Below, piece after piece: positions 38,415-48,020 of a stretch of 64,000 nt of DNA. Source of the DNA: Candidatus Nanohaloarchaea archaeon. GTDB taxonomy: Archaea > Nanohalarchaeota > Nanosalinia > Nanosalinales > Nanosalinaceae. Location of the stretch: NCBI GenBank assembly GCA_014297435.1, contig JACOQA010000002.1:185961-249960 (forward strand), written 5' to 3'. The notes beneath the pieces are model-generated. The model was not told the origin of the DNA, searched no databases, and worked only from the letters and a program-made list of their open reading frames with translations. A program made the position numbers and the translations under genes. Every line of letters starts with the position of its first letter. Position 1 is the stretch's first letter.

Positions 38415-38669
38415 ATGGCCGATAAAAAGAAGTTCCACGAGTATATTTACGAGGTTGAAAACTGGATCGATGAGTTCGCGATCGCATTCCTATCGTTCGG
38501 GTTTATCGTGGCGTTCATCGAGATCCTTTTCTTCCAGTCCCAGCCGCTCACCTTCGCAACGTTAGATGAACAGATATACAAGTGGGTTCTGATGATTGGT
38601 GTCATGATAATCGGAAGAGAGCTATGGCTGCTCAACAGAAACGTAAGGGAGTATCTTGAAGGTGAATAA
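38415..38669 (+). CDS. Small membrane protein
   Basis: 84 aa, two TM; operonic position. Confidence 0.55.
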   Translation: MADKKKFHEYIYEVENWIDEFAIAFLSFGFIVAFIEILFFQSQPLTFATLDEQIYKWVLMIGVMIIGRELWLLNRNVREYLEGE

Positions 38670-38673
38670 CTGA

Positions 38674-39255
38674 GTGGCTTTCAACCTCAGTAAGTGGATT
38701 CAAACTATGGCGGATATGGACGTCTTCACCGTCCTTCTGCCCTTTTTGCTATCTCTAGCGCTCTTCAACTTTATACTTAAAGATCTAGACATATTTGATG
38801 AAGATACTTTAGGTCAGAAAACCGCTGGTCTGATCGCTTTAATACTCTCCCTATTTGTTGCTTACTTCCTTGTCGCGAATCCGTACTACCAGAACTTTTT
38901 CACGGATTACTTCGCAAGAATAGCTATAGGGATCGCAGGGCTGCTTGGTCTGTTGATATTCCTAGCATATGCGGGAGTCAAGCCAGGTAATGTGCCACTA
39001 GTTACAGCATTGGTCGTCCTAGGTACTGTAGGCGCATTCGCTATGTCTAGAGGATTTGACGCATTCCTCCCGACCTCGCAGGTTCCTGTACTGGACATGT
39101 CAATCCAGCAGATCTTCAGGGGTCTGGTTGATTCCGGAGTCATATATCTACTCATAATAGGTTTAGCAGTCTACTACATTGTCCACGATACAAGAGACGA
39201 TGAGGATCAGACCAGAACAGGAGAAGTGCTTGAATCACTTCTCGGAGCAGACTAG
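38674..39255 (+). CDS. Polytopic membrane protein, paralogue of 39266..39814 (GTG start)
   Basis: 'MDVFTVLLPFLLSLALFNFILKDLDIFDEDTLGQ' aligns with the next ORF. Confidence 0.6.
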   Translation: MAFNLSKWIQTMADMDVFTVLLPFLLSLALFNFILKDLDIFDEDTLGQKTAGLIALILSLFVAYFLVANPYYQNFFTDYFARIAIGIAGLLGLLIFLAYAGVKPGNVPLVTALVVLGTVGAFAMSRGFDAFLPTSQVPVLDMSIQQIFRGLVDSGVIYLLIIGLAVYYIVHDTRDDEDQTRTGEVLESLLGAD

Positions 39256-39265
39256 GTGATCAAAG

Positions 39266-39814
39266 ATGGGATTATTCGAGACACTGGTTCAAAACATGTC
39301 GCAGATGGACTTGTTCCATCTATTCTTCCCATGGCTCCTAATCACTGCAATCACTTACGGGGCTTTAAACAAGACAGAGATATTTGAAGAAGATACTATT
39401 GATGCCGCTGTTGCATTATCCGTAGGATTTATCTCGATGGCAGGTCTTCTTGCTTTCGTACCGCCAAACATGTTCGCTCATTTCGGCGCAGCCTTAGGAT
39501 TCATCGTTTTCGGCATCCTTGGTCTCTTGATCGTGCTTGCGATGGCAGGAGTTGATGTCAATGATCTCGCGGATGCAGGGGACACACCACTTCAAGGAAA
39601 TCCGATCGCGGTCGCAGGTATCGTACTCGTTGGAATAGCTTTAATCGGAGTTACCTTGACATATACTGACCTTGGAGGATTCTTGCCCGGGCTATCAGGA
39701 GATATTGATCTAAGCTTAAACATTGGGAGTGAAGCGATAATGCAGGTACTAACTATGGCGTTCCTGCTCGCGATGATCGGCGTAGTGATAAAGGTAACAG
39801 GAGAAGAAGGCTAA
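39266..39814 (+). CDS. Polytopic membrane protein, paralogue of 38674..39255
   Basis: 'MDLFHLFFPWLLITAITYGALNKTEIFEEDTIDA'; perfect AGGTGAT SD 12 nt upstream of ATG. Confidence 0.6.
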   Translation: MGLFETLVQNMSQMDLFHLFFPWLLITAITYGALNKTEIFEEDTIDAAVALSVGFISMAGLLAFVPPNMFAHFGAALGFIVFGILGLLIVLAMAGVDVNDLADAGDTPLQGNPIAVAGIVLVGIALIGVTLTYTDLGGFLPGLSGDIDLSLNIGSEAIMQVLTMAFLLAMIGVVIKVTGEEG

Positions 39815-39872
39815 ATTAACCACTATCTTTTTTTTCTAATAAATTAGAATTAGGAAGAAAGAGAGGAATTTT

Positions 39873-40760
39873 TTACCAATCATCCATATCCATGTCTTTG
39901 ATATCGTCTTCTGAGATGTTGGAGTCGGTTTCGATGCCTCTCTCCTGCTTGATCTCCTGAACTAGTGTTGTTAGTTCACGGACGTTATCGACTAATGAAG
40001 GAAGTACCTGTTGGAAAGCTTTTTCGAGTCCTCCGATCCTTGACTGGTAGGAGTCGATATCTTGCTCTATCTCGTTCATCTTGTCAATGAACTGTGTCTG
40101 ATCCTCATCATCTCGTACCTCAAGATCGTGTACTCTTTCATCTAGTTCATCTACTTTCTGTTTCAATTCGTCTATTTCCGAGTATGCGTTTTCGAACTCT
40201 TCCTCAACTTTCTGGAAGTTCTCCGCTACAATTGTTTCTATTAGTTCCTCTACCTGCGAGGTTTGTCCTTCCAACTGCGGATTCTGTTGTTGCTGTGCGT
40301 TTTGCTGTGGCTGAGGGTTTCCGCCCATCGGCGGCTGCGGTTGCTGATTTGGTGCCGGTTCAGGGTTTGAATCGTTCATTCCATTATTTTCATCTTGATT
40401 GTATCCTTCGTCCATAGGCGACACCTGGTCTCCACCTCCCTGGTAAGGAGTCATAGGCTCAGGTCCTTCCGACTCTCCGGAAGCTTTAGAAGTAACTGCC
40501 TGTGTCACAGCTTTCTGTATCTCTTGATCTGAGTACTGACCCTGAAGCTCGCTCTTAATCTCGTCTTCAGAATAGCCTTGATCAAACATTTCGTTTACCT
40601 GTCTCTCGAGACCCGAACTGAAATCGTTTCCCCCTCCTAGTCCTGAGGACTGGCTCTGGTTTAAGCCACTTGAGCCGGACAGACTGTTAGAAGAACTGGA
40701 GGAACTAGTATCTGAAGAATCTTCTTCGTCTCTCAGCCGGCCAAAAAGTTTGAACTTCAT
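39873..40760 (-). CDS. Q/N/P-rich linker plus coiled-coil protein (possibly pilus-associated)
   Basis: S/Q/P low complexity, then C-terminal coiled coil; overlaps 40757..41218, divergent from the ATPase gene. Confidence 0.55.
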   Translation of the reverse strand: MKFKLFGRLRDEEDSSDTSSSSSSNSLSGSSGLNQSQSSGLGGGNDFSSGLERQVNEMFDQGYSEDEIKSELQGQYSDQEIQKAVTQAVTSKASGESEGPEPMTPYQGGGDQVSPMDEGYNQDENNGMNDSNPEPAPNQQPQPPMGGNPQPQQNAQQQQNPQLEGQTSQVEELIETIVAENFQKVEEEFENAYSEIDELKQKVDELDERVHDLEVRDDEDQTQFIDKMNEIEQDIDSYQSRIGGLEKAFQQVLPSLVDNVRELTTLVQEIKQERGIETDSNISEDDIKDMDMDDW

Positions 40761-41218
40761 ATTTTGTCCTCTCCAAAGGCGTTACTACCTGTTTGTTCTT
40801 CCATGCTTTTAATCTTCCTGTCTATCATTCTTTCGACCTCGTCCTTTGTAACCCCTTCTCTTTCTGACATCAGCTTCTTTACCTCTTTTTTAGTCATAAA
40901 AGAAGACTTTATAGGGTTCATCAGCTCCATGTAGTTCTCTATCTCTTCTATTTCCTGTTTAGAGACGTATTTCCGTCTTTCACGGTTAAGATCTTTTATG
41001 TCGACCTCCATATTCGCCATTCTGTCCCTGATCTCTTCTATCTCGTCTTCAAGCTCCTGTATATCGCCTGAAAGATCTTTTGTCTTTTCTAGAACAGTGT
41101 CGTCAAGAGTGTTGACTCTAGCGTTAATGTTTCTGACCTGTTCCTCCAGGTCTCGGACTCTTCGGTTGAAGTCGTTGACCCGGTTCACGATCCGGTTCAT
41201 CAGGTCTTGCTGAGGCAC
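40757..41218 (-). CDS. Coiled-coil protein adjacent to secretion ATPase
   Basis: 153 aa heptad-rich; divergent from 41248. Confidence 0.55.
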   Translation of the reverse strand: MPQQDLMNRIVNRVNDFNRRVRDLEEQVRNINARVNTLDDTVLEKTKDLSGDIQELEDEIEEIRDRMANMEVDIKDLNRERRKYVSKQEIEEIENYMELMNPIKSSFMTKKEVKKLMSEREGVTKDEVERMIDRKIKSMEEQTGSNAFGEDKI

Positions 41219-41247
41219 ACCTTTTATTCACCAACGGTTGAATATTA

Positions 41248-43509
41248 ATGGTAATGGCTGTACAGGACAAGGACGTCTTTGATTACGAGTACGATGACGA
41301 GTCAGGAAAGATAGAGATAAACCTTCTAGGCTCGGTCTACGGCGCCTCAATCGAAGACTACCCCGAAGTAATGTCCCGAGTAATAAACATACTACAAGAA
41401 GTGCCCGAAGCAACCTCCGTAGTGCTATCAGAATCAAGGGACTACGAGTACGATCAGGAACAAGTACATCTGCTGAGAGAGATATCTAACGCAATAAGAG
41501 ACATATCCTCACAAGGGTACCTATCTCAAAGCGTCAGAACAGACAAATGTGAATCGCTTTACTCCGAACAACTTCCCGAAGTCCAGAGAATAGTTGTAGA
41601 CCAGTTAAGAAAAGATCCTGTCGGTGCATACGTACAGCTTAGAAGGAAAGAAAGACACCTAAAACAGCAGAGGAACGACTCGTATCCTCAGAGACAGCGC
41701 TGCATCAAATTCTTCATACAGGACGTAGTTAATCCGGTAAAAGATAGACTGGAGGAGTGCCAGCTTATCCAAGATGCGGTGAGAGAAGATTTTGTTACAG
41801 GCCACCATGTAGGCGACAGAGAAGTTTACAGAGAGTATTTCCATCCATTGGTTCGTCCTAACTTCATGCTTACGAAGTTCATGAGCTTGCCTCCGGAAAG
41901 AGGCAAAGAAGTAGACCGCTACACTGTTAAAGAGGATGTAGAGGTGTCGATCTACGAAGTGCCAGACCAGGTGCAGCCGGTTTACCATGTCGATCCTCCG
42001 GAGTTCAGTCTTCCGGAAGAGAAGTACCGCTTGCTGGATGCCGCAAGAAGATTCCTCGCCTCTCACCAGCCAGAGTCGGGGGAGTTCGCGAGACCGGAAA
42101 GAATGCGAGATGTATTCCAGAACATCGGGAGAGACATGATCCGTGATATCTCACAGCAGATGGACATACAGCTATCGGGAGAAGAAATGGAGGAAATGAC
42201 CTCAATACTAAACCGTTATACTTCCGGACTAGGCGTACTAGAGCTTTTACTTGCTGATCCAAAGATTCAGGATGTTTTTATCAACTCTCCTATCGGAAAC
42301 TCCCCTATCTACATCAAACACCAAGATTATGAGGAATGTGAGACTAATCTAATTCCTACGAAGGAAGAGGCGGAATCTTGGGCTACACGTTTCAGGATAA
42401 AGTCAGGAAGACCTTTAGACGAAGCTAACCCGGTACTTGACACAGAAGCAGAAGTGCCTGGCGGAAGAGCAAGAGTAGCAATTATACAGGAAAACCTTTC
42501 GCCGGAAGGATTAGCATTCGCGTTCAGAAGGCACAGATCGAAAGCATGGACGCTGCCATTATTCATACACGAAAACTTCATCAACTCTATAGGCGCAGCA
42601 TTACTATCGTTTATCGTGGACGGCAACAGATCGGTTCTTTTCGCAGGTACGAGAGGTGCGGGTAAAACGTCGCTCCTTTCAGCCTCGATGCTCGAATTAC
42701 TGAAAAAAGACAGAATTGTAACCGTTGAAGACACGTTAGAACTTCCTATAAGGCAAATGAAGGACTTGGGGTTCAACCTTGAGTCCATGAAATCTCGTTC
42801 GGTTATTACTCAGGTTGAGAATGAGTTGGCGGCTCAGGATGCGATCAGAACCTCTCTCAGACTAGGCGATTCGGCACTTGTTATTGGAGAGGTCAGATCG
42901 GATGAAGCTAAAACACTTTACGAGGCTATGCGTGTTGGAGCCGTTGCAAACTTTGTAGGAGGAACAATTCACGGAGAAGATGCTTACTCAGTATTTGACA
43001 GGGTTGTAAACGACTTGAACGTTCCGAAAACTTCATTCAAGGCAACAGATATTATTGTACAGGTAAACAAGATCCAGTCGCCAGACGGATTAGAAACTTA
43101 CAGAAGAGTCACCGGGATCACCGAGGTCAGGAAAGAGTGGACCGATGATCCTCAAGAGGAAGGAGCTTTCGTCGATCTGATGCGTTACGACTCGAACAAG
43201 GACGAGCTGGTCCCTACAGACACTTTGTTGAACGGAGAATCACTTATCCTGAACAGGATCGCCGAGAACATCCGCGAATGGAAGAACGACTGGGAGGCGG
43301 TCTGGAACAACATCCAGCTTAGAAAAGATATTAAGGAAGAGATCGTCAGAAAAGCCGAAGAGGAAGGAGAAGAATACCTAGAAGCAGACTTCACTGTAAA
43401 GGCAAATCAGAGATTCCACATTCTTTCGAACAAGGTAGGCGAAGAGTATGGAGGACAAGATCCGGAAAGAATTTTCGCCCGCTGGAAGGAATGGCTTAAC
43501 CAGCAGTAG
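41248..43509 (+). CDS. Type IV pilus/Tad-like secretion ATPase (VirB11/GspE/ArlI family)
   Basis: Walker A 'LFAGTRGAGKTSLL', 'IVTVEDTLELPI', 'ALVIGEVRSDEAKTLYEAMRVGAVANFVGGTIHGEDAYSVFDRVVNDL'. Confidence 0.93.
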   Translation: MVMAVQDKDVFDYEYDDESGKIEINLLGSVYGASIEDYPEVMSRVINILQEVPEATSVVLSESRDYEYDQEQVHLLREISNAIRDISSQGYLSQSVRTDKCESLYSEQLPEVQRIVVDQLRKDPVGAYVQLRRKERHLKQQRNDSYPQRQRCIKFFIQDVVNPVKDRLEECQLIQDAVREDFVTGHHVGDREVYREYFHPLVRPNFMLTKFMSLPPERGKEVDRYTVKEDVEVSIYEVPDQVQPVYHVDPPEFSLPEEKYRLLDAARRFLASHQPESGEFARPERMRDVFQNIGRDMIRDISQQMDIQLSGEEMEEMTSILNRYTSGLGVLELLLADPKIQDVFINSPIGNSPIYIKHQDYEECETNLIPTKEEAESWATRFRIKSGRPLDEANPVLDTEAEVPGGRARVAIIQENLSPEGLAFAFRRHRSKAWTLPLFIHENFINSIGAALLSFIVDGNRSVLFAGTRGAGKTSLLSASMLELLKKDRIVTVEDTLELPIRQMKDLGFNLESMKSRSVITQVENELAAQDAIRTSLRLGDSALVIGEVRSDEAKTLYEAMRVGAVANFVGGTIHGEDAYSVFDRVVNDLNVPKTSFKATDIIVQVNKIQSPDGLETYRRVTGITEVRKEWTDDPQEEGAFVDLMRYDSNKDELVPTDTLLNGESLILNRIAENIREWKNDWEAVWNNIQLRKDIKEEIVRKAEEEGEEYLEADFTVKANQRFHILSNKVGEEYGGQDPERIFARWKEWLNQQ

Positions 43510-43519
43510 GTGATAAGAG

Positions 43520-45667
43520 ATCGAAGACGAAGAACAAGAAAGGATAGAAGAGATTGTAAACGATCTTGACCGCGACCTAGAGATGCCGCCCTATGACGAA
43601 GGCTCTCAAAAAGGTTATTCCCGTGAATACAAGAACTATAAGGAGGACGAGGAGATAGAGAGGTCCAAGACAAGGTACGAAAGGCTTTGCGTCACTATGG
43701 CGTCGTATCTTAACTTGAAGGCGGAGGAAGATGCACAGGAAAAACTCTCTCCTCCACTAAGACTACTAGGTTGGGATATAACTCCAGGGATGGTTTTATC
43801 CGCCTCTGTAGGGGTCGGAATATCATCTTTCTTCGCTTGGTTCATGCTTTTCGCCATTAACATGGCTTTAGGCAATATAATTCCTTTCTCGATGATGATT
43901 ATTTCAGCTATCGTGCCTATCGGGGCAGGTGTTTACACATTCTACAAGCCTATCTACGCTGCCAAGAATAAGGTAATCCAGTCCTCAGGAGAAATGATTC
44001 TTTCCATACTCTACATGGTTATCTACATGCGTTCTTCTCCCAATATAGAGGGCGCTATACGCTTCGCAGCACTTAACCTGGATGGTCCGATTTCAAAAGA
44101 CCTGAAAGGTGTTTTATGGGATTTAGAAGTAGGTAACTACGCCAGGATAGAGGACTCGCTGGAAGACTATACTAAGGCGTGGAAGAACTATAATGATGAT
44201 TATCTCGAGTCTTTACAACTTTTGAGAGCTGCAACAAATGAACCTAACAAGGATAGAAGAGAAAGACTGCTTCAAGACTCAATTGACCGAATTTTAGATG
44301 GAACTCAGGAGAAGATGAAGCACTACGCCCAAGGCTTGAAGACTCCTGTCATGATTCTAAACGCTATGGGGGCTATGCTTCCGGTTCTAGGTATGATCAT
44401 GCTTCCTCTTATCTCAGTTTTCATGGGTGGTGCGATCACAGAAATGCACTTATTCCTCCTGTTCAACGTGATGCTTCCATCATTCCTCTACTGGTTCATG
44501 CAGAAGGTACTTAGTTCAAGACCTCCGACCGTAAGCTCTCAGCCAACCAGTAAGAACGATTTACCTGAGAGGGGAAAGTATCAAGTCGAAGTTTTGGGCA
44601 AGCAGCTAAAAGTTCCTACTTGGCCTATCGGACTTATAGTGTTTCTGACGGTAGGGATGTTCGGTTTTATAGGCTACCTGATCTTTCCTCACGTCTATCC
44701 AATCACAACTGAATTAGGGTATATTCCTGACCTATTCTCTACCGCCGGTGGAGAACCTAACTCTCTTATGATGCTGATGAGAAGCGTTTCGATAACGCTT
44801 GGTCTCGGTCTTGGAATTGGCATATCAAAGATACTAGGTAACAAAGCAAGAAAACAGGCTGAAGAACATTTGGAGAAGATTGAGGGTCAGTTCCCTACTG
44901 CGCTTTTCCAGCTAGGGAACAAGATTTCAGGGGGAACTCCTGCAGAGCTTGCTTTGGAGCAGGCAGCAGAATCAACCTCGGATCTGGAGATTTCAGGTCT
45001 TTTCCAGTACGCATCGAGAAACGTGAGGGACATGGGTATGACTTTCGAGGAATCTCTTTTCAGCGACAAGTACGGTGCTTTGAGGAAGTATCCTTCGAAG
45101 ATGATCAATACAGTTATGAGAGCCATACTCGAGTCCTCTGAAAAGGGTACTAAGATGGCTTCTATGGCGATGATGACAATCTCTCGTTATCTTGACAATA
45201 TTCACAAGACGCAGGAAGATCTCAACGATCTGATGGAAGAAACTACAACAACTATCCAGATGCTTGCCTATCTTCTAGCTCCTATTGTATCTGGTGTCGC
45301 GGTCGGTATGTCTCAAACGATTATTAATGCAATGTATAAGCTCAGTCAATCATTTAATCAGGCACAACAGAGCCTTCCTGATTCGGCTGCCGGTGGTGCA
45401 GGAGGGTCTGGTACAAGCTTTGGAGGGCTTATCAGTAATCTTGATACTGCTATTTCACCTGAAATCCTACAGTTTGTTGTGGGGATTTACTTGATCCAGT
45501 TGCTCTTTATTCTCTCAACGTTCTACATGAAGATTGAGCATGGAGAGAATATGACTTACAGAAACATGTTCATCGGAAAGGTACTTATTGTCGGAATGAT
45601 ATTCTATAGTGTAACCCTAGTGATTATTTCACTGCTCTTCGGAGGGATTGTCGCGAATGTGGCGTAA
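43520..45667 (+). CDS. TadC/ArlJ-like membrane platform protein with two T2SSF domains (probable ATC start; track ORF begins at 43583)
   Basis: Two T2SSF-like regions 'GEMILSILYMVIYMRSSPNIEGAIRFAAL' and 'FPTALFQLGNKISGGTPAELALEQAAE'; AGGTGAT 12 nt before ATC 43520. Confidence 0.88.
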   Translation: MEDEEQERIEEIVNDLDRDLEMPPYDEGSQKGYSREYKNYKEDEEIERSKTRYERLCVTMASYLNLKAEEDAQEKLSPPLRLLGWDITPGMVLSASVGVGISSFFAWFMLFAINMALGNIIPFSMMIISAIVPIGAGVYTFYKPIYAAKNKVIQSSGEMILSILYMVIYMRSSPNIEGAIRFAALNLDGPISKDLKGVLWDLEVGNYARIEDSLEDYTKAWKNYNDDYLESLQLLRAATNEPNKDRRERLLQDSIDRILDGTQEKMKHYAQGLKTPVMILNAMGAMLPVLGMIMLPLISVFMGGAITEMHLFLLFNVMLPSFLYWFMQKVLSSRPPTVSSQPTSKNDLPERGKYQVEVLGKQLKVPTWPIGLIVFLTVGMFGFIGYLIFPHVYPITTELGYIPDLFSTAGGEPNSLMMLMRSVSITLGLGLGIGISKILGNKARKQAEEHLEKIEGQFPTALFQLGNKISGGTPAELALEQAAESTSDLEISGLFQYASRNVRDMGMTFEESLFSDKYGALRKYPSKMINTVMRAILESSEKGTKMASMAMMTISRYLDNIHKTQEDLNDLMEETTTTIQMLAYLLAPIVSGVAVGMSQTIINAMYKLSQSFNQAQQSLPDSAAGGAGGSGTSFGGLISNLDTAISPEILQFVVGIYLIQLLFILSTFYMKIEHGENMTYRNMFIGKVLIVGMIFYSVTLVIISLLFGGIVANVA

Positions 45668-45761
45668 AGGTAACGTGGAAACAGTTGCCATGGTAGGAGT
45701 ATTTCTCGCTATAGTCACGATGGCATTCCTTGCGGTCTGGCTGGAGATGATGCCAGTATGA
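45657..45761 (+). CDS. 34-aa pilin-like protein (not in ORF track)
   Basis: MWRKGNVETVAMVGVFLAIVTMAFLAVWLEMMPV*; RKG|NVETVAMVG resembles a class III prepilin leader; ATGA overlap with the next gene. Confidence 0.6.
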   Translation: MWRKGNVETVAMVGVFLAIVTMAFLAVWLEMMPV

Positions 45762-45940
45762 AAAGGAAAGGGATGAACTTTGACATGGTGCTTTGGATAT
45801 TTGTAGCGATCTTTCTGCTTCTTGTGCTGGCGCCAACATCGTTAACATTAGTAAATAATGCTCAAGGCTCAGTTGAAGGATGTTCGATGTGGGCTTCAAT
45901 CCTCTCAGATATAACCGGCGGCATGGTGCAGTTCTGTTAG
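45758..45940 (+). CDS. 60-aa pilin-like protein ending in Cys
   Basis: MKRKGMNFDMVLWIFVAIFLLLVLAPTS...GGMVQFC*. Confidence 0.6.
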   Translation: MKRKGMNFDMVLWIFVAIFLLLVLAPTSLTLVNNAQGSVEGCSMWASILSDITGGMVQFC

Positions 45941-45949
45941 AGGTGATTA

Positions 45950-47824
45950 GTGATTATAAAGCATATATTTGGTATTGCGGTGATGGTAATACTAGGATCA
46001 GCTCTTATGGGGTCACTTAACTCCATAAAGGTCAACTCTCTTGATCCGAGCGCTGAAAACACCTCGCAAACCATCGAGGAATTTGGTCGAGACAAGTCAG
46101 TTAGAATAGGTTGGGATGAGGAGGAAGAGGAAAAAACAACTCAAACTATTGCAAGGAAGCAATTTGAAGGTTTGTTGGTTTGGAATATGCTTGCAGCGAG
46201 CGATTGTATGTTACTTCAGGTTATAGATACAGGAAATACTAAAAGCACGCTAAACGATCTTAGAAAAGATGGAGATCCTGCTTATACAGGTTTTGGGGGT
46301 TTTGGACCTCTTCTAAGAACAGGTTTTGAAGGTAGGTGTGCGGAAGCGGATAGTGTAGGTTATCAGATAAAGAGGACTGCGTATAGTATGGCTAAAGTCC
46401 CACAGTTTAATGCAGAGAGAGTTGGTTCACCCGCACACGATATGGAAGGGAACTTTGGAAGAGTAGGTTTCAATGTTAGTGAGAGCTTTCATATCGATAC
46501 AAAGGGTGATAATGGCATCCTCTTAGGTTTCCACGGTAAATATGAATCGCCGGATTTAGTCAACCAGATTCAATCTATCTACTCAGATGTACAAGGTAAA
46601 GACAATCTACCTGATTTCTGGATAGCCCAAAGAGCTTCAATAATAATACCTCCGAATTTAGCGCCTTCGGGAAGTAGAACTTCTGTTTTTAAGCTGTATC
46701 ATAGAGAGGGGGAAAACAGTGAATCGCTCATAAATTTTGATGGTGTATTCAATGGCTTTGGATATACGGATAATCCTAAAGGTCACAAGCTATATGCATG
46801 GAGACCTTCGGCGCATGAAGTGCCATGGGTTTTCGAGAACCAGAGAGGTCTCCATTCTATTGATGTAAACAACGGAGAGACGATGCTGGATACAGCACTA
46901 AGAAGAGGAGAGTGGCATTTCTGTGAGGGTGCTGAAGGACAAATAATAAGCAAAGCAAGATCCTTTTCCAACACGGGAGAGGCGTCCGGTAATAATCCGA
47001 AAAAAGAGGACTCGGTTTTCCCAAAGATAACACTTTTTGATCCTGGAGAGGGTGACGGATGTGAGCCTGGAGGTCCTGAGGGTTTCCCTGAGCGTGTAAC
47101 CACTAGTAGTTCTTACCAGGATACAATATCGTGCTCTAGACAGGAAGCTGCGAATAAAAAGATCCCTGAGGGTAGTAGAACACTTCTAGGATATGATGGG
47201 CAAGAAAAAATGTTTGTAGGTTATGGTTGCGGTCTTCAAGAGCATAATTTTGATTTTGGAAGCCATGATTTTAACAGAAATAACCACTATGATGGAGAAG
47301 TAACTTTCTATACGCCTGCGGTCTATAGTTCATGTTCTTACAATCATAAATGGTACAATGTTCTTCCTCTAAAAGACGGTATCGCTCCTGAGGATGAAAA
47401 AACTCTCAAAGCTGGTGAAGCAGTTAATTTTGATCTAAATGAGCATAATGAGATAAAAAAACTTCAAATAACGTTTGAAAAAAGAGATGGTGCGGACTTA
47501 GATGTTTCAATGGGAGAGAAAAAAATCTCAATAAACTCTTCTAATAACAAAGCTGGGGTTGCTGAGGACTCGACATCAATTGAAGGCGGATATGATACGG
47601 GCGTATATGAATTAACATATCGGCGTGAAAGCGCAGTTGGTATCCCTGGAGGCGAAGATGCTTCGTCAGGTAAACTCATACTTCGTGCTGAATCTGGGGA
47701 GGCCAATAGAAAGGTTTTCCTTTCGACAGGAGTATATGATATAAACTCGGTTGAAGTAAATGCTGATTCGGGTCAAGTATCTTTGAGAGATGTAAGTCTC
47801 TATTCTTATCCTACTCAATGTTGA
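45950..47824 (+). CDS. Secreted protein A of tandem paralogue pair (N-terminal TM; GTG 45950 or ATT 45953 start)
   Basis: ~45% or more visible identity blocks with 48018..50033; ends YPTQC*. Confidence 0.65.
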   Translation: MIIKHIFGIAVMVILGSALMGSLNSIKVNSLDPSAENTSQTIEEFGRDKSVRIGWDEEEEEKTTQTIARKQFEGLLVWNMLAASDCMLLQVIDTGNTKSTLNDLRKDGDPAYTGFGGFGPLLRTGFEGRCAEADSVGYQIKRTAYSMAKVPQFNAERVGSPAHDMEGNFGRVGFNVSESFHIDTKGDNGILLGFHGKYESPDLVNQIQSIYSDVQGKDNLPDFWIAQRASIIIPPNLAPSGSRTSVFKLYHREGENSESLINFDGVFNGFGYTDNPKGHKLYAWRPSAHEVPWVFENQRGLHSIDVNNGETMLDTALRRGEWHFCEGAEGQIISKARSFSNTGEASGNNPKKEDSVFPKITLFDPGEGDGCEPGGPEGFPERVTTSSSYQDTISCSRQEAANKKIPEGSRTLLGYDGQEKMFVGYGCGLQEHNFDFGSHDFNRNNHYDGEVTFYTPAVYSSCSYNHKWYNVLPLKDGIAPEDEKTLKAGEAVNFDLNEHNEIKKLQITFEKRDGADLDVSMGEKKISINSSNNKAGVAEDSTSIEGGYDTGVYELTYRRESAVGIPGGEDASSGKLILRAESGEANRKVFLSTGVYDINSVEVNADSGQVSLRDVSLYSYPTQC

Positions 47825-48020
47825 GGTAAGATGTTTTCTAAGAGTCATTAACCTATAAATTCAAAGATTAAGAACTTTCATTATATGTATAAATCTCTCA
47901 AAACTGTTAGCCTGGCAACCTCAAAACATAATTATGGTCGCCTTTATGAAAGTAAGAGGAGTGAGATACGATTCTAATAGATTCTGCCGGTTTTGAGACA
48001 GTTTCTAGAGGTGATTAGCG

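Noticed and set aside
39826-39852. T-tract plus TTCTAA-TAAA-TTAGAA palindrome between convergent genes
   Set aside because: Plausibly an ordinary terminator; too short and AT-rich to claim more.
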